64,000 nt of DNA from Burkholderia sp. WP9 (GTDB lineage Bacteria; Pseudomonadota; Gammaproteobacteria; Burkholderiales; Burkholderiaceae): positions 3,720,001 through 3,784,000 of the forward strand of contig NZ_FNTG01000001.1 of the NCBI RefSeq assembly GCF_900104795.1. Reading direction: 5' to 3'. How positions within the stretch are numbered: position 1 is the stretch's first letter; each line of letters opens with the position of its first letter. Both the position numbers and the translations under genes were made by a program. The notes under the pieces were generated by a model that saw only the letters and a list, made by a program, of their open reading frames with translations, did not search any database and had not been told where the DNA came from. Shown here one piece after another: positions 9,792-20,294 of this stretch.

Positions 9792-9827
9792 AAAAAGCCC
9801 TGTGGTTTCTTAACCGCAGGGCTTTTT
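9792..9827. terminator. Bidirectional intrinsic terminator
   Basis: A 16-bp stem, AAAAAGCCCTGTGGTT paired with AACCGCAGGGCTTTTT and one wobble pair, encloses the loop TCTT. It is flanked by A and T runs, so it serves the plus-strand binding-protein gene and the convergent minus-strand ThDP enzyme. Confidence 0.9.
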
Positions 9828-9869
9828 GTTTGCCGCTTCGTTACGCATACGGATCGCACGATAACGCAG

Positions 9870-11594
9870 TTATTCCCCCCGCAACTTCCTCCCCTGCTCG
9901 CGAATCTGCTCCAGCGTCGCCCCCGGCGTGCTCGCTTCCTGCGGCATACGAATTTCGATCACCGCCGCGCGCTTCGCCTCCATCGCACGCTTCAGCGCAG
10001 GCAGAAAATCTTCAGTCCGCTCCACCGTCTCGCCATGCGCGCCGAACGAGCGAGCGAACGCCGCGAAATCCGGATTGGTGAGTCCGGTGCCGTGCACGCG
10101 ATTCGGATAATGCCGCTCCTGATGCATCCGGATCGTGCCGAACTGGCTGTTATTCACCACGATGAAAAGCACGTGCAGGTCGTACTGCATCGCCGTTGCG
10201 AGTTCTTGCGCGGACATCATGAAGCAGCCGTCGCCAGCCAGCGCGACGACAGCGCGTTGCGGATACATCGACTTCGCCGCGATCGCCGCCGGCACGCCAT
10301 AACCCATCGCGCCGCTCGTCGGCGCGAGTTGCGAACGGAAATGGCGATACGAGAAGTGCCGATGCAGCCACGTCGCGTAATTGCCCGCGCCGTTGGTGAG
10401 AATCGCGTCGTCCGGTAGATGCGCGCGCAACTGCTGGATCACTTCGCCCATCTGCACGTCGCCGGGAATCTGGCGCGGTTTGCGCCAGTCGAGATACGCC
10501 TGATGCGCCTCGCTCGCGGCGCCGGACCAGGCAAGTTGCTCGGACGAAGGCTCCAACTCCGCAAGCATTGCCGCCAGCTCCGGCATGCCGGAGACGATCG
10601 GCAGATCCGCCGCATACACGCGTCCCAACTCCTCCGCGCCTTGATGCACATGCACGAGCGTCTGCTTCGTTTTTGGAATGTCGAGCAGCGTGTAGCCGTT
10701 CGTCGTCGCTTCGCCTAAACGAGGTCCGATCGCGAGCAATACGTCGGCGTCGCGGATACGTTGCGCGAGCGCAGGATTGATGCCGAGGCCGACATCGCCG
10801 GCATAGTTGGGATGCTCGTTGTCGAGCGTGTCCTGATAGCGGAACGCGAGGCCGACCGGCAGTTGCCAATTCTCGACGAAGCGTTGAAAGTCCGCGCACG
10901 CAGCAGGCGTCCAGCCGCTGCCGCCCGCGATCACCATCGGCCGTTGTGCGCCTTCGAGCAACGCGCGCAATTTCTCGATCTGCGCCGCCGAAGGTGACGC
11001 CGCGACGCGTTGATACGCCGGCGCCCCTGCTACGGCGTCGCATGCGTCGCTCAACACGTCTTCCGGCAGCGACAATACGACGGGACCAGGCCGTCCGGAC
11101 GTCGCTGTGTGAAACGCATGGCTCAGATACTCGGGAATGCGTTTGGGATCGTCGATTTGCGCAACCCATTTCGCCATCTGACCGAACATGCGCCGATAGT
11201 CGATCTCCTGAAACGCCTCGCGGTCGAGATGCTCGCGTGCGCATTGGCCGATCAACAGGATCATCGGCGTGGAATCCTGAAACGCCGTGTGCACGCCGAT
11301 CGATGCGTGCGTGGCGCCCGGCCCGCGCGTGACCAGCGCGACGCCGGGCCGGCCGGTCAATTTGCCGACGGCTTCGGCCATATTCGCCGCGGCCGCTTCG
11401 TGACGGCACACGATGGTCTGGATCTGTTCGGTTTCGTCGTGCAGCGAATCCAGCACGGCGAGAAAACTTTCGCCGGGCACGCAGAAAACACGTTCGACAC
11501 CGTGCGTCAGCAAAGCATCGACGACAAGACGCGCGCCGGTGGTTTGAGCGGCGGAGGAACCGGAAACTGAAACGGGAGCATTCGGCTGCGACAT
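9870..11594 (-). CDS. Thiamine diphosphate-dependent acetolactate synthase-like enzyme
   Basis: The 574-residue protein has the three-domain architecture of ThDP enzymes of the IlvB/POX group: an N-terminal pyrimidine-binding domain with the catalytic glutamate (Glu66, VCRHEAAAA), a central domain, and a C-terminal cofactor domain with the GDG...NN motif (GDGCFMMSAQELATAMQ then VVNNSQFG). It is monocistronic, without an adjacent regulatory small subunit (ilvN). A catabolic acetolactate synthase or a related decarboxylase/carboligase is therefore more likely than the biosynthetic IlvB. The substrate is undecided. It converges on the binding-protein gene and ends at the shared terminator. Confidence 0.85.
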   Translation of the reverse strand: MSQPNAPVSVSGSSAAQTTGARLVVDALLTHGVERVFCVPGESFLAVLDSLHDETEQIQTIVCRHEAAAANMAEAVGKLTGRPGVALVTRGPGATHASIGVHTAFQDSTPMILLIGQCAREHLDREAFQEIDYRRMFGQMAKWVAQIDDPKRIPEYLSHAFHTATSGRPGPVVLSLPEDVLSDACDAVAGAPAYQRVAASPSAAQIEKLRALLEGAQRPMVIAGGSGWTPAACADFQRFVENWQLPVGLAFRYQDTLDNEHPNYAGDVGLGINPALAQRIRDADVLLAIGPRLGEATTNGYTLLDIPKTKQTLVHVHQGAEELGRVYAADLPIVSGMPELAAMLAELEPSSEQLAWSGAASEAHQAYLDWRKPRQIPGDVQMGEVIQQLRAHLPDDAILTNGAGNYATWLHRHFSYRHFRSQLAPTSGAMGYGVPAAIAAKSMYPQRAVVALAGDGCFMMSAQELATAMQYDLHVLFIVVNNSQFGTIRMHQERHYPNRVHGTGLTNPDFAAFARSFGAHGETVERTEDFLPALKRAMEAKRAAVIEIRMPQEASTPGATLEQIREQGRKLRGE

Positions 11595-11848
11595 TGCGAT
11601 GAAGCCTCCAGGCAGTGCATGAGTGCGATGTGAGAATGCCCGATCGACCTGAGCCTAAGTCGATCGGCGCTCCGACAGCTTACGCCGAGCGCGGCGCCGC
11701 TGTCACGGTGCGGCGCGACTGGATCACTCCCTGCCGGCCGCCGTGCGTGGGCAAGAAGCGCACGTGCCTACGCCCTCTTTGGCTCCGATCCGCAGCACAA
11801 CCATCCGCACGTGATGCATGGATGCGAAGAAGCGACGCCCCAATGAAA
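11595..11848. other. Intergenic region upstream of the ThDP enzyme
   Basis: About 250 bp between the sdaA terminator and the start of the ThDP-enzyme gene. It must contain that gene's minus-strand promoter. I see no further gene, repeat or convincing promoter hexamers. Confidence 0.4.
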
Positions 11849-11868
11849 ACGCGGGCCGTAGCCCGCGT
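11846..11868 (-). terminator. Intrinsic terminator after sdaA
   Basis: On the minus strand an 8-bp perfect stem, ACGCGGGC-TACG-GCCCGCGT, is followed by TTTT. It lies about 30 bases downstream of the sdaA stop codon and probably ends the gcv-sdaA transcript. Confidence 0.75.
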
Positions 11869-11900
11869 CGTCATCTGCATTGAGGCGACGAAACCGCCCT

Positions 11901-13289
11901 TTAGCACTCGACGATATTCACCGCCAGGCCGCCGCGCGACGTTTCCTTGTACTTGGTCTTCATATCCGCGCCGGTTTCACGCATGGTTTTGATCACCGAA
12001 TCGAGCGACACATAGTGGCTGCCGTCGCCGCGCAACGCCATGCGCGCCGCATTGACCGCTTTCACCGATGCCATCGCGTTGCGCTCGATACATGGAATCT
12101 GCACCATGCCGCCGACCGGATCGCACGTCAGGCCGAGGTTGTGTTCCATGCCGATTTCCGCGGCGTTCTCGACCTGCCGGGGCGTGCCGCCCATGACCGC
12201 GGCGAGTGCGCCCGCCGCCATCGAACAGGCCACGCCCACTTCACCCTGGCAACCCACTTCGGCGCCGGAAATCGACGCGTTCAGCTTGTACAGAATGCCG
12301 ATCGCCGCCGCGGTCATCAGGAAGTCGATCACGCCTTGCTGATTCGAGCCGGGCATGAAGCGCGTGTAGTAATGCAGCACTGCCGGGATGATGCCGGCCG
12401 CGCCGTTGGTCGGCGCTGTGACCACACGTCCGCCGGCGGCGTTTTCTTCGTTGACGGCGATCGCATAGAGATTGATCCAGTCGACCATGGAAAGCGGATC
12501 GCGCAGCGCCAGTTCAGGATTGCCCGACAGCGCGCGATACAACTGCGGCGCACGGCGCTTCACCTGGAACGGGCCGGGCAAGTTACCGTCGGCGTCCGGG
12601 TTGTTGATGCCACAACCGCGTGCGACACACGCTTGCATCACGTCCCAGATCTTCAGCAGGCCGGTGCGCGTTTCTTCTTCCGTATGCCAGACGCGCTCGT
12701 TTTCCCACATTAACTGAGCGATGCTTTTGCCAGTCGATTCGCACAGCGCAAGCAACTCGTTGCCGCTGCGAAACGAGTGCGGCAATTGATCGACGGCGCT
12801 CAGCACTTTCGTGTTCGGCGCACCCGCCGTCACCACGAAACCGCCGCCCACCGACAGATAGGTCGACTCGCGCAACGTCTCACCCAGTGCATCGTAAGCG
12901 CGCAGCTTGAGACCGTTCGGATGCTCGGGCAGCGCCTGGCGATAAAACGCAATCTGATCTTTCTGCACGAACGGCACCTCGTGCGTGCCGAGCAGCGCCA
13001 GTTTGCGGGACACGCGCACGTTGTCGAGCCGCTCGGCGATCGTGTCCGGGTTCACGGTGTCGGGCGCATCGCCCATCAGGCCGAGCATTACGCCGCGATC
13101 GGTGCCGTGCCCCTTGCCTGTCGCGCCGAGCGAGCCATACAACTCCGCCTTCACCGATGCGGTCGCAGCAAGCAGCCCATCGCGTTCAAGCCCTTGAGCG
13201 AACATCAGCGCCGCGCGCATCGGCCCGACCGTATGCGAACTGGACGGACCAATGCCGATTTTGAAGAGATCGAACACGCTGACTGCCAT
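11901..13289 (-). CDS. sdaA: L-serine ammonia-lyase (iron-sulfur type)
   Basis: The enzyme deaminates L-serine to pyruvate and ammonia with a [4Fe-4S] cluster. The 462-residue single-chain form has the beta domain opening [19 protein letters not shown], the substrate-loop SSSHT, and the C-terminal cluster cysteines in [15 protein letters not shown] and [14 protein letters not shown]. Start at 13289 is supported by an AGGGAG ribosome-binding site. It is the last gene of the gcv block, 29 bp after an alginate-lyase-like gene. This location fits a route in which glycine is converted to serine (with C1 units from GcvPHT) and then to pyruvate. Confidence 0.95.
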   Translation of the reverse strand: MAVSVFDLFKIGIGPSSSHTVGPMRAALMFAQGLERDGLLAATASVKAELYGSLGATGKGHGTDRGVMLGLMGDAPDTVNPDTIAERLDNVRVSRKLALLGTHEVPFVQKDQIAFYRQALPEHPNGLKLRAYDALGETLRESTYLSVGGGFVVTAGAPNTKVLSAVDQLPHSFRSGNELLALCESTGKSIAQLMWENERVWHTEEETRTGLLKIWDVMQACVARGCGINNPDADGNLPGPFQVKRRAPQLYRALSGNPELALRDPLSMVDWINLYAIAVNEENAAGGRVVTAPTNGAAGIIPAVLHYYTRFMPGSNQQGVIDFLMTAAAIGILYKLNASISGAEVGCQGEVGVACSMAAGALAAVMGGTPRQVENAAEIGMEHNLGLTCDPVGGMVQIPCIERNAMASVKAVNAARMALRGDGSHYVSLDSVIKTMRETGADMKTKYKETSRGGLAVNIVEC

Positions 13290-13318
13290 TTACTGCTCCC
13301 TGCTGATAGATGGTTGGT

Positions 13319-14449
13319 TCATCGCGCCGGCAGCGGCAAACACACGGCGAGCCAGGCAGGCGGCGTGGGTGCGAGCTGTAGCGCGATCGGCGTATAGCGC
13401 CCGTCGAGGCGTGCCGCCAGGTGAAACAGTTCGGTCGCGTTCTTCGGGTCCCACTGACCCGAATAGCCGGGCAAGCCGGCTTCGCGACGTTTTGCATCGA
13501 ACGGAACGCTCGAATGCACGAATTCTTCGTGGGTCTTGTTGCCGGCCGCGTATGGCGCGAGCCAGTTCAGCGCGGCTTCCAGCGAAGCGCCGTCCGTGCC
13601 CTTCTCCGGCAGCCAGTTGCGGTTATGGCGGCGCGCGGCGAGTGCGGCGGTCACGAGCGGCTGCAGATCGTAGGTGACGTAATGCAGCGCGTCGCGCTCG
13701 CTGAAATCGACCGTCGAACCATCCGGTTCGATGTTGTCGCCGATATGCTCGACGAACAAACGCTGGGCCGCGTTGATCATCTTGCGGTTATCGAGCGTGA
13801 ACGCGGCCATGGCGATCAGTTTGACCCGATGGCTCTGCCAGTTGTTTTTGAACGTGCCTTTGAGCGGCCGCGGCTGCGCGTCGATTTGCCCGATATAGCC
13901 GGTCGCGAGTTTCGTGAGAAACGCCATCGACGCATTGCGCGTCTTAACCGGCAACGCGCTCGCTGTCATGTCGTACGCGAGAATCAGCCCTTCGAAGCGG
14001 GTTTCGTCGATGGGATTGAAGCTCGGTTGATACGTCGTGACCCACGCGAACAGCAAGCGGTCGACGAGCTTCAGATACCGGTCGTCGCTGGTGGCGCGCC
14101 AGGCGAGCGCGGCGTCGCGCATCAGATCGAGATCCTGCTCCGCTTCGACGCTCTGGTCGTAAATGCCTTCGTGCGGCAGCGTGCCTTCGGTATGCAGTTT
14201 CGCCAGCGCATGCGGCTGGTCGTTCAGATGAGCCTGCACGTTGCTCACCAGCGCTTTCACGCCCGGATCGGCGTTCGTGCGTTCACTGGTTTGCAACGCG
14301 GGCGCCGCACAGAAATTCATCGCGGCCTGCGCTTGCGCCAGCGGCAGCAGCACGGCCGCGCCTGCCAGCAACAGTGTGCAGGTTTGCCGCCACGTGGGGG
14401 CTCGCCCTGGTTCGGTCCGGCTTTGCATCGATCGCACCTTTCGCGCCAT
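13319..14449 (-). CDS. Alginate lyase family (PL5-like) exported protein
   Basis: The 376-residue protein has a twin-charged N-terminus and a hydrophobic signal segment (CTLLLAGAAVLLPLAQAQAA), then an all-alpha body typical of the alginate lyase family (Pfam PF05426). It contains the NNWQSHRVK block that corresponds to the NNHSYW/NNW active-site region of that family. It should act in the periplasm on a uronate-containing polymer by beta-elimination, but the actual substrate is uncertain because no alginate biosynthesis genes are visible. An AGGAG ribosome-binding site supports the start. It is placed unexpectedly between gcvP and sdaA with a 29-bp gap to sdaA. Confidence 0.8.
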   Translation of the reverse strand: MARKVRSMQSRTEPGRAPTWRQTCTLLLAGAAVLLPLAQAQAAMNFCAAPALQTSERTNADPGVKALVSNVQAHLNDQPHALAKLHTEGTLPHEGIYDQSVEAEQDLDLMRDAALAWRATSDDRYLKLVDRLLFAWVTTYQPSFNPIDETRFEGLILAYDMTASALPVKTRNASMAFLTKLATGYIGQIDAQPRPLKGTFKNNWQSHRVKLIAMAAFTLDNRKMINAAQRLFVEHIGDNIEPDGSTVDFSERDALHYVTYDLQPLVTAALAARRHNRNWLPEKGTDGASLEAALNWLAPYAAGNKTHEEFVHSSVPFDAKRREAGLPGYSGQWDPKNATELFHLAARLDGRYTPIALQLAPTPPAWLAVCLPLPAR

Positions 14450-14530
14450 GCGAAACTCCTCGTTAGGCTGATTCGGTGTGTGATGTTAGCCGTTTGCGGC
14501 CAGGAGCGACAGAGAACTCAGGGGAGAACC

Positions 14531-14574
14531 GCGCAGCGCCCTGCCGCCTCTTTTCGAGACAGCGGGCGCTGCGC
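14531..14574 (-). repeat. Long perfect hairpin between gcvP and the lyase gene
   Basis: Arms GCGCAGCGCCC (14531-14541) and GGGCGCTGCGC (14564-14574) pair perfectly over 11 bp, with further partial pairing inside the loop. There is no following T-run. It sits in the 138-bp gap after gcvP and may stabilise the upstream mRNA 3' end or lower read-through. Confidence 0.55.
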
Positions 14575-14587
14575 GGCAGCGGTCCGC

Positions 14588-17524
14588 TTACTCGTAGTCG
14601 GCGATCGGCACGCAGGAGCAGAACAGATTGCGGTCGCCGTACACGTTGTCCGCGCGCCCGACCGGCGGCCAATACTTCTTCGCGATCAGCGTGGGCAGCG
14701 GATACGCTGCGGTTTCGCGCGCATACGCGTGCTTCCAATCGTTCGCGATGACCACCGCCGCCGTGTGCGGCGCGTGCTTCAGCGGATTGTCCTCGCGGTC
14801 CGAGCGGCCCTCTTCGACTGCGCGGATTTCCTCGCGGATCGCGATCATCGCTTCGATGAAACGGTCGAGTTCTTCCTTCGATTCCGATTCGGTCGGCTCG
14901 ACCATCAGCGTGCCCGGCACCGGGAAGCTCATGGTCGGCGCGTGGAAGCCGTAGTCGGCGAGACGCTTGGCGACGTCGTCGACGGTGATGCCGCTGGTTT
15001 CCTTGATCGGACGCAGATCGAGAATGCACTCGTGCGCGACCAGTCCGCCCGGGCCCGAATACAGCACCGGATAGTGCGGCGCGAGTTTCTTCGCGACGTA
15101 GTTCGCGTTGAGGATCGCGGTTTCGGTCGCGGCGGTGAGGTTCTTCGCGCCCATCATCGCGATATACATCCACGAGATCGGCAGGATCGACGCCGAGCCG
15201 TACGGTGCGCCGGACACTGCGCCAATGCCGTTCGGCGCGCGTTCATAGCCCGACGAGATCTGGTTCGGCAGGAATTGTGCGAGATGCGCGCCGACCGCAA
15301 CCGGACCGACGCCCGGTCCGCCGCCGCCGTGCGGAATGCAGAACGTCTTGTGCAGGTTCAGGTGCGAGACGTCGCCGCCGAACTGGCCCGGCGCGGTCAG
15401 ACCGACCATGGCGTTCATGTTCGCGCCGTCCACATAGACCTGGCCGCCGTGCGCGTGCACGATCTCGCAGATTTCACGCACGTTCTGCTCGAACACGCCG
15501 TGCGTGGACGGGTACGTGATCATGATCGCCGCGAGTTTGTCGGCGTGCTGATCGGCCTTCTTCTTCAGGTCTTCGATATCGACGTTGCCTTGCGCGTCGC
15601 AGGCAACCACGACTACCTGCATGCCGGCCATCTGTGCCGACGCCGGGTTGGTGCCGTGCGCCGAAGCGGGAATCAGGCAGACATTGCGATGGGCTTCGCC
15701 GCGCGACGCGTGGTAGGCGTGGATGATCAGGAGGCCCGCGTACTCACCTTGCGAGCCGGCGTTCGGTTGCAGCGATACGGCCGCGTAGCCGGTGGCCGCG
15801 ACCAGCATTTCTTCGAGCTGATCGATCATTTCGCGGTAGCCGACGGTTTGCTCAGCCGGTGCGAACGGATGGATCTGGCCGAATTCCGGCCACGTGACCG
15901 GCAGCATTTCCGAGGTCGCGTTCAGCTTCATCGTGCACGAACCGAGCGGGATCATCGAGCGATCGAGCGCGAGATCCTTGTCCGACAGACTGCGCAGATA
16001 GCGCAGCATTTCCGTTTCCGAATGATGACGGTTGAACACGTGGTGCGTGAGGTACGCGCTGGTGCGTTCGAGCGCGGCCGGCACGGATGCGGTGTTCGAT
16101 GCGGCCAGTTTTGCGTCGAGCGTGTCGACTTGCGGAATGTCTTTCGCGCCCGCGGCTTGCGCGAACACTTCGAGCAGATCGGCCAGATCGCGGCGCGACG
16201 TGGTTTCGTCGATCGACAGGCCGACTTGCGTGTCGCTCACGCGGCGCAGGTTGATGCGCTTCGCAATCGCTGCGTCGTGCAGCGCTTGCGTGCGTGCGCC
16301 GGTTTCGAAGGTGAGCGTGTCGAAGAACGTTTCGTTGACGAGCGTATAGCCGAGTTGCTTAGCACCTTCGGCCAGCAACGCGGCGATCCGGTTCACGCGC
16401 AGCGCGATCGTCTTCAGGCCGTGCGGGCCGTGATAGACGGCGTACATGCTGGCCATGATCGCGAGCAGCGCTTGCGCGGTACACACGTTCGAGGTGGCCT
16501 TCTCGCGGCGGATATGTTGTTCGCGCGTTTGCAGCGCGAGACGCAGCGCGGGGTTGCCTTGTGCGTCGACGGTCACGCCGACGAGGCGGCCCGGCATCTG
16601 ACGCTTGAATTCGTCGCGCACAGCGAGGTAAGCCGCATGCGGGCCGCCGAAGCCGACCGGCACGCCAAAGCGCTGCGTATTGCCCACGGCCACGTCCGCG
16701 CCCCATTCGCCCGGCGGCGTGAGCACGGTCAGCGCGAGCAGGTCGGCGGCGACCACCACGTGGCCGCCCGCTGCATGGATCGCTTCGGCGAGCGCGCGAT
16801 AGTCGCGCACGTCGCCGTTCACGCCCGGGTATTGCAGCAGCACGCCGAACGCATTCGCGTTCGCCGCTTCCTCAGCCGGGCCCACTTTGACTTCGATACC
16901 GACCGGCGTGGCGCGCGTCTTCACCACTTCGATGGTTTGCGGCAGCACGTCGTCGGCCACGAAGAACACGTTCGACTTCGGCTTGCCGATGCGCTGCAGC
17001 AGCGTCATCGCTTCAGCGGCGGCGGTTGCTTCGTCGAGCAACGACGCATTCGAGATCGCCAGACCCGTCAAGTCGACGATCATCTGCTGGAAGTTCAGCA
17101 GCGCTTCCAGACGGCCTTGCGAGATTTCCGGCTGATACGGCGTGTACGCGGTGTACCACGCCGGATTTTCCAGCACGTTACGCAGGATCACCGTCGGCGT
17201 GTGCGCGTTGTAATAGCCCTGCCCGATATACGAGCGGAACACCTGGTTCTTGTCCGCGAGTTCACGCAGCGCGGCGAGCGCTTCGGCTTCGCTTTTCGGT
17301 TGCGCGAAGGGGCCGAGCGGCAGCGTTTCGGTGCGGCGGATCGTCTTCGGAATGACGGCGTCGATCAGCGCGGCGCGCGACGCGAAGCCGAGGGCTTCGA
17401 GCATCGCGTGCTGGTCGGCCGCATCCGGGCCGATGTGCCGTTCGGCGAAGGCGTCATGCACTTCGAGCGCGGCGAGCGAGAGAGGAGTGCGGTTCATCAG
17501 ACGATCCGGGTGTTCGAGCTTCAT
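14588..17524 (-). CDS. gcvP: Glycine dehydrogenase (decarboxylating), P protein
   Basis: The P protein uses PLP to decarboxylate glycine and hands the aminomethyl group to lipoylated GcvH. The 978-residue single-chain form has two homologous halves; the C-terminal half carries the PLP-lysine motif [16 protein letters not shown] and other signature blocks ([29 protein letters not shown]). I start it at the ATG at 17524 ([13 protein letters not shown]), which has an AGGAA ribosome-binding site; the frame extends 17 codons further up without support. gcvH lies 73 bp upstream, so both are probably co-transcribed from the glycine riboswitch. Confidence 0.97.
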   Translation of the reverse strand: MKLEHPDRLMNRTPLSLAALEVHDAFAERHIGPDAADQHAMLEALGFASRAALIDAVIPKTIRRTETLPLGPFAQPKSEAEALAALRELADKNQVFRSYIGQGYYNAHTPTVILRNVLENPAWYTAYTPYQPEISQGRLEALLNFQQMIVDLTGLAISNASLLDEATAAAEAMTLLQRIGKPKSNVFFVADDVLPQTIEVVKTRATPVGIEVKVGPAEEAANANAFGVLLQYPGVNGDVRDYRALAEAIHAAGGHVVVAADLLALTVLTPPGEWGADVAVGNTQRFGVPVGFGGPHAAYLAVRDEFKRQMPGRLVGVTVDAQGNPALRLALQTREQHIRREKATSNVCTAQALLAIMASMYAVYHGPHGLKTIALRVNRIAALLAEGAKQLGYTLVNETFFDTLTFETGARTQALHDAAIAKRINLRRVSDTQVGLSIDETTSRRDLADLLEVFAQAAGAKDIPQVDTLDAKLAASNTASVPAALERTSAYLTHHVFNRHHSETEMLRYLRSLSDKDLALDRSMIPLGSCTMKLNATSEMLPVTWPEFGQIHPFAPAEQTVGYREMIDQLEEMLVAATGYAAVSLQPNAGSQGEYAGLLIIHAYHASRGEAHRNVCLIPASAHGTNPASAQMAGMQVVVVACDAQGNVDIEDLKKKADQHADKLAAIMITYPSTHGVFEQNVREICEIVHAHGGQVYVDGANMNAMVGLTAPGQFGGDVSHLNLHKTFCIPHGGGGPGVGPVAVGAHLAQFLPNQISSGYERAPNGIGAVSGAPYGSASILPISWMYIAMMGAKNLTAATETAILNANYVAKKLAPHYPVLYSGPGGLVAHECILDLRPIKETSGITVDDVAKRLADYGFHAPTMSFPVPGTLMVEPTESESKEELDRFIEAMIAIREEIRAVEEGRSDREDNPLKHAPHTAAVVIANDWKHAYARETAAYPLPTLIAKKYWPPVGRADNVYGDRNLFCSCVPIADYE

Positions 17525-17597
17525 GGGTGTTCCTGGCGGTGCGGCTATCTCTGCGCGAGGGACGCGCCGCACCAATCGGGTTAAACGTAAAGGTGAA

Positions 17598-17978
17598 TCA
17601 GGCGCCGATCGACTTGGTGTACGCGTCGGCGTCGATCAGACGGTCTTGCGTGGCGTCCGCGGCCGGCTTGATCTTGAAGAGCCAGCTTTCGTACGGCGTC
17701 GTGTTGACCGAATCCGGGGTGTCGGCCACGGCCGTGTTCGCTTCGATGATTTCGCCCGAGACCGGCGCGTAGATATCGGAAGCGGCTTTCACCGATTCGA
17801 TCACGGCGACGGTGTCGCCAGCGGTCACGGTTTTGCCCAGTTCCTGGACTTCGAAGAAGACGATATCGCCGAGCGCTTCCTGCGCGTGGTCGGTGATGCC
17901 GACCGTCAGCGTGCCGTCCGCTTCGGTGCGGACCCACTCGTGCGATTCGGTGTATTTCAGATCGGCCGGGATGCTCAT
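17598..17978 (-). CDS. gcvH: Glycine cleavage system H protein
   Basis: GcvH is the small lipoyl carrier that shuttles the aminomethyl group between the P, T and L proteins. The 126-residue protein opens [17 protein letters not shown] and has the lipoylation lysine at position 64 in [16 protein letters not shown]. Length and motif are standard. It sits between gcvT and gcvP in the usual order, with 144 bp to gcvT. Confidence 0.98.
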   Translation of the reverse strand: MSIPADLKYTESHEWVRTEADGTLTVGITDHAQEALGDIVFFEVQELGKTVTAGDTVAVIESVKAASDIYAPVSGEIIEANTAVADTPDSVNTTPYESWLFKIKPAADATQDRLIDADAYTKSIGA

Positions 17979-18122
17979 CGGATGCTCCTATGCGGTGTGA
18001 TTCGGTAATGACTTAAAGGGCCCCCAAACCTGTCGCTTCGCGCCAGGTTCCCCCGAGGGGAACAAGAAAACTTGGGGCGGCCCGGCGTTTTCTTGTGAAG
18101 GTTTGCGCACGCGCCGGCTTGC

Positions 18123-19241
18123 TTAAACCGCGAGCACTTTGCCGTTGCGCACGAACGGCAGTTTTACCACGCTTGCGGGAACGTTCTTGTCACGAATTTG
18201 AACGTGAACGGTGTCGCCCGGCTGCACGCCTTTCGGCACGCGCGCAAAGGCGATCGATTCCTGCATGGTCGGGGAAAACGTGCCGCTGGTGATTTCGCCT
18301 TCGCCTTGCGGCGTGACGACTTTCTGATGAGCACGCAGCACGCCTGCTGCCTTGCCGTTGTCCTTCAGCAGGATCAGGCCGACGAACGCGGCCTGCGATC
18401 CGTCCGCTTCCAGCTTGCCCTTGCCGACGAAGTCGCGCGGCGAGGTGAGGTCGACCGTCCAGGCGAGGCCGGCGTCGAGCGGCGAGACGTTGTCGTCCAT
18501 GTCCTGGCCGTACAGATTCATGCCGGCTTCGAGGCGCAGCGTGTCGCGCGCGCCGAGTCCGGCCGGGCGCACGCCTTGCGCTTGCAGCGCGTTCCACAGC
18601 GCTTCGACGTGATCTGCGGGGACGATGATTTCGAAGCCGTCTTCGCCGGTGTAGCCCGTGCGGGCTACGGTCAATTCGCCGAACGGCGTGTCTTCGATGC
18701 GGGCGGCGTTGAACGGCTTCAGCGCTTCGGTGGCGGCGCGCGCGGCCGGCACGGTTTGCCAGACTTTTTCGCGAGCATTCGGGCCTTGCACGGCGACGAT
18801 CGCGTAGTCGCGGCGCGGCGTGATGGTCAGGCCGAAGCTGCCTTCGGCGTTGAGCTGGCCGAACCAGGCGATGTCTTTGTCGGCGGTGCCGGCGTTAACG
18901 ACCACGCGGAAGTGATCTTCGCCGAAGTAATAGACGATCAGGTCGTCGATCACGCCGCCGTTCGGGTTCAGCAGACAGGAGTACAGCGCGCGGCCGGGCG
19001 TTTGCAGCTTGGCGACGTTATTGGCCAGCGCATATTCGAAGAAGGCGCGCACGCGCTCGCCGGTGAAATCGACGACGCACATGTGCGAGACGTCGAACAT
19101 GCCGGCGTCGGTGCGCACGGCGCGGTGTTCGTCGATCTGCGAGCCGTAGTTGACGGGCATGTCCCAGCCGCCAAAATCGACCATGCGGGCATTGAGCGCA
19201 CGATGGGTGGCGTTGAGCGGGGTGTGTTTGAGTTCGGTCAT
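18123..19241 (-). CDS. gcvT: Aminomethyltransferase, T protein
   Basis: GcvT transfers the methylene group from the H-protein intermediate to tetrahydrofolate and releases ammonia. The 372-residue protein starts MTELKHTPL at the ATG at 19241, after a GAGG ribosome-binding site; an in-frame ATG at 19277 lies inside the terminator hairpin of the riboswitch and is not used. Family signatures include the N-terminal [20 protein letters not shown] and the folate-binding [14 protein letters not shown] block. It is the first gene of gcvT-gcvH-gcvP and directly follows the glycine riboswitch. Confidence 0.97.
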   Translation of the reverse strand: MTELKHTPLNATHRALNARMVDFGGWDMPVNYGSQIDEHRAVRTDAGMFDVSHMCVVDFTGERVRAFFEYALANNVAKLQTPGRALYSCLLNPNGGVIDDLIVYYFGEDHFRVVVNAGTADKDIAWFGQLNAEGSFGLTITPRRDYAIVAVQGPNAREKVWQTVPAARAATEALKPFNAARIEDTPFGELTVARTGYTGEDGFEIIVPADHVEALWNALQAQGVRPAGLGARDTLRLEAGMNLYGQDMDDNVSPLDAGLAWTVDLTSPRDFVGKGKLEADGSQAAFVGLILLKDNGKAAGVLRAHQKVVTPQGEGEITSGTFSPTMQESIAFARVPKGVQPGDTVHVQIRDKNVPASVVKLPFVRNGKVLAV

Positions 19242-19265
19242 GGGGCCTCGGGCATCTCGCGAAAC

Positions 19266-19302
19266 AAAAAAGGCCATGCGGCGCTACGCCTCGCGGCCTT
19301 TT
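19266..19302 (-). terminator. Expression-platform terminator of the glycine riboswitch
   Basis: On the minus strand AAAAGGCCGCGAGGCG folds back on the following GCGCCGCATGGCC and is followed by TTTTTTG, a typical intrinsic terminator. It lies between the second glycine aptamer and the gcvT start, as expected for a transcriptional switch that reads through when glycine is bound. Confidence 0.75.
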
Positions 19303-19324
19303 AGCTGCGAGCGATGCGTTGCAT

Positions 19325-19607
19325 GGCCCCTCTGTCCTCGATACCTGAGAGATTGCGTTGCCGTGAGAATGTGAATTCGTCACGGTGAAACGCGCGCCCC
19401 TTCGGTGGGCAGCCTGCCAGATCCGCTCGATTTATAACGACGCAGACGGCTACTGCCGCTCTCCAGAGTGCGAAAAACCTGTGCGCTGAGCTTGGTTCAA
19501 CGCGGGTTCTTCGACGCGGTCGGTCCTTTTGCCTGAGAGTTTGCGGGTGTGCCCCTTCGGCGGCGCGGCCTGCGGTTTCCCGCGGCCAGCGCGCTCTCCC
19601 GACGCGT
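19325..19607 (-). ncRNA. Tandem glycine riboswitch upstream of gcvT
   Basis: Two glycine aptamers follow one another on the minus strand. Aptamer 1 (about 19510-19607) has GGGAGAGCGCGC, then CCGAAGGGGCA, then CTCAGGCAAAAGGACC. Aptamer 2 (about 19325-19475) has TCTGGAGAGCGGC, CACCGAAGGGGCGC and TCTCAGGTATCGAGGACAGAG. These are the conserved cores of the gcvT RNA element. Both modules are complete, and a terminator hairpin separates them from gcvT. The expected effect is glycine-induced expression of the glycine cleavage operon. Confidence 0.93.
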
Positions 19608-19749
19608 GCGGCGAATGTACGCGAGGGCCGGGGGCTTGTCAAATCTGGGCCCGCGAGCGGCACGGCGGTTGACGCGGCGTCTTGCCCTCGCCAAAAAAGC
19701 GCGGGACGCGATGCCCGCGCTTGCACTGCTTCGGCGCCTGAGCGCGCGA

Positions 19750-20100
19750 TTATTCGCCGATGGCGTGTGCCGCGTTGTCCAGTTCCTGATTCAGCACGCG
19801 CTGTTCGTCGCTGGACAGGCCACCGCCGTGTTGCGCGGCCATGTCATGCGCTTCCTGACGGATCACATCGAGACGATGGTGCAGCGCGCCGCCTTGCGGG
19901 GGCGGGTAATAGCCCTGATTCACGCGATTGTCGATACGGCGGCTGAGATTCTCGATGCGGCCGTCGACCTGGCGCAGGCGCTGATCCGCGATCTGCTGCG
20001 GGTTGGGGCGCGGTGCTGGCGCGGGTTGAGGCGTCACCACACAGGCGGCGAGCGAACTGAGCAGGGCGCACGCGGCGAGCGCGCGGATAGTACGGGGCAT
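19750..20100 (-). CDS. Small lipoprotein, function unknown
   Basis: The 116-residue protein has a lipoprotein signal sequence with lipobox LAAC (MPRTIRALAACALLSSLAAC), a Pro-rich linker (TPQPAPAPRPNPQQ), and a charged, probably helical domain (RQVDGRIENLSRRIDNRVNQ) that suggests a coiled coil. A GGAGA ribosome-binding site supports the ATG at 20100. It should be anchored in the membrane on the periplasmic side. I recognise no enzymatic motif. It lies upstream of, and on the same strand as, the gcv riboswitch, separated by about 140 bp. Confidence 0.75.
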   Translation of the reverse strand: MPRTIRALAACALLSSLAACVVTPQPAPAPRPNPQQIADQRLRQVDGRIENLSRRIDNRVNQGYYPPPQGGALHHRLDVIRQEAHDMAAQHGGGLSSDEQRVLNQELDNAAHAIGE

Positions 20101-20294
20101 GAACTCTCCGGAAGTCATAGTCGTTTTGTCTTGCTACTTGGGTAGCAACGGCTGACTGCCGGAGCGCGCTGACTGGCGGCACGGCCTTATTTGTAACGTT
20201 ATGTTCCTTTCGGGCCTGTCAGGAGCGTGGCCCGCGCGGAGGCGACAAGTGCCGTTTTAGGTACACAAGGCGTTTCGACGCGCGGGCAAACGGG

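Noticed and set aside
13421..17584. Very long plus-strand open frame (about 1390 codons) opposite gcvP
   Set aside because: It is antisense to gcvP and the lyase gene. Its Arg/His/Val/Asp-rich composition is the usual shadow of high-GC coding sequence, with no domain.
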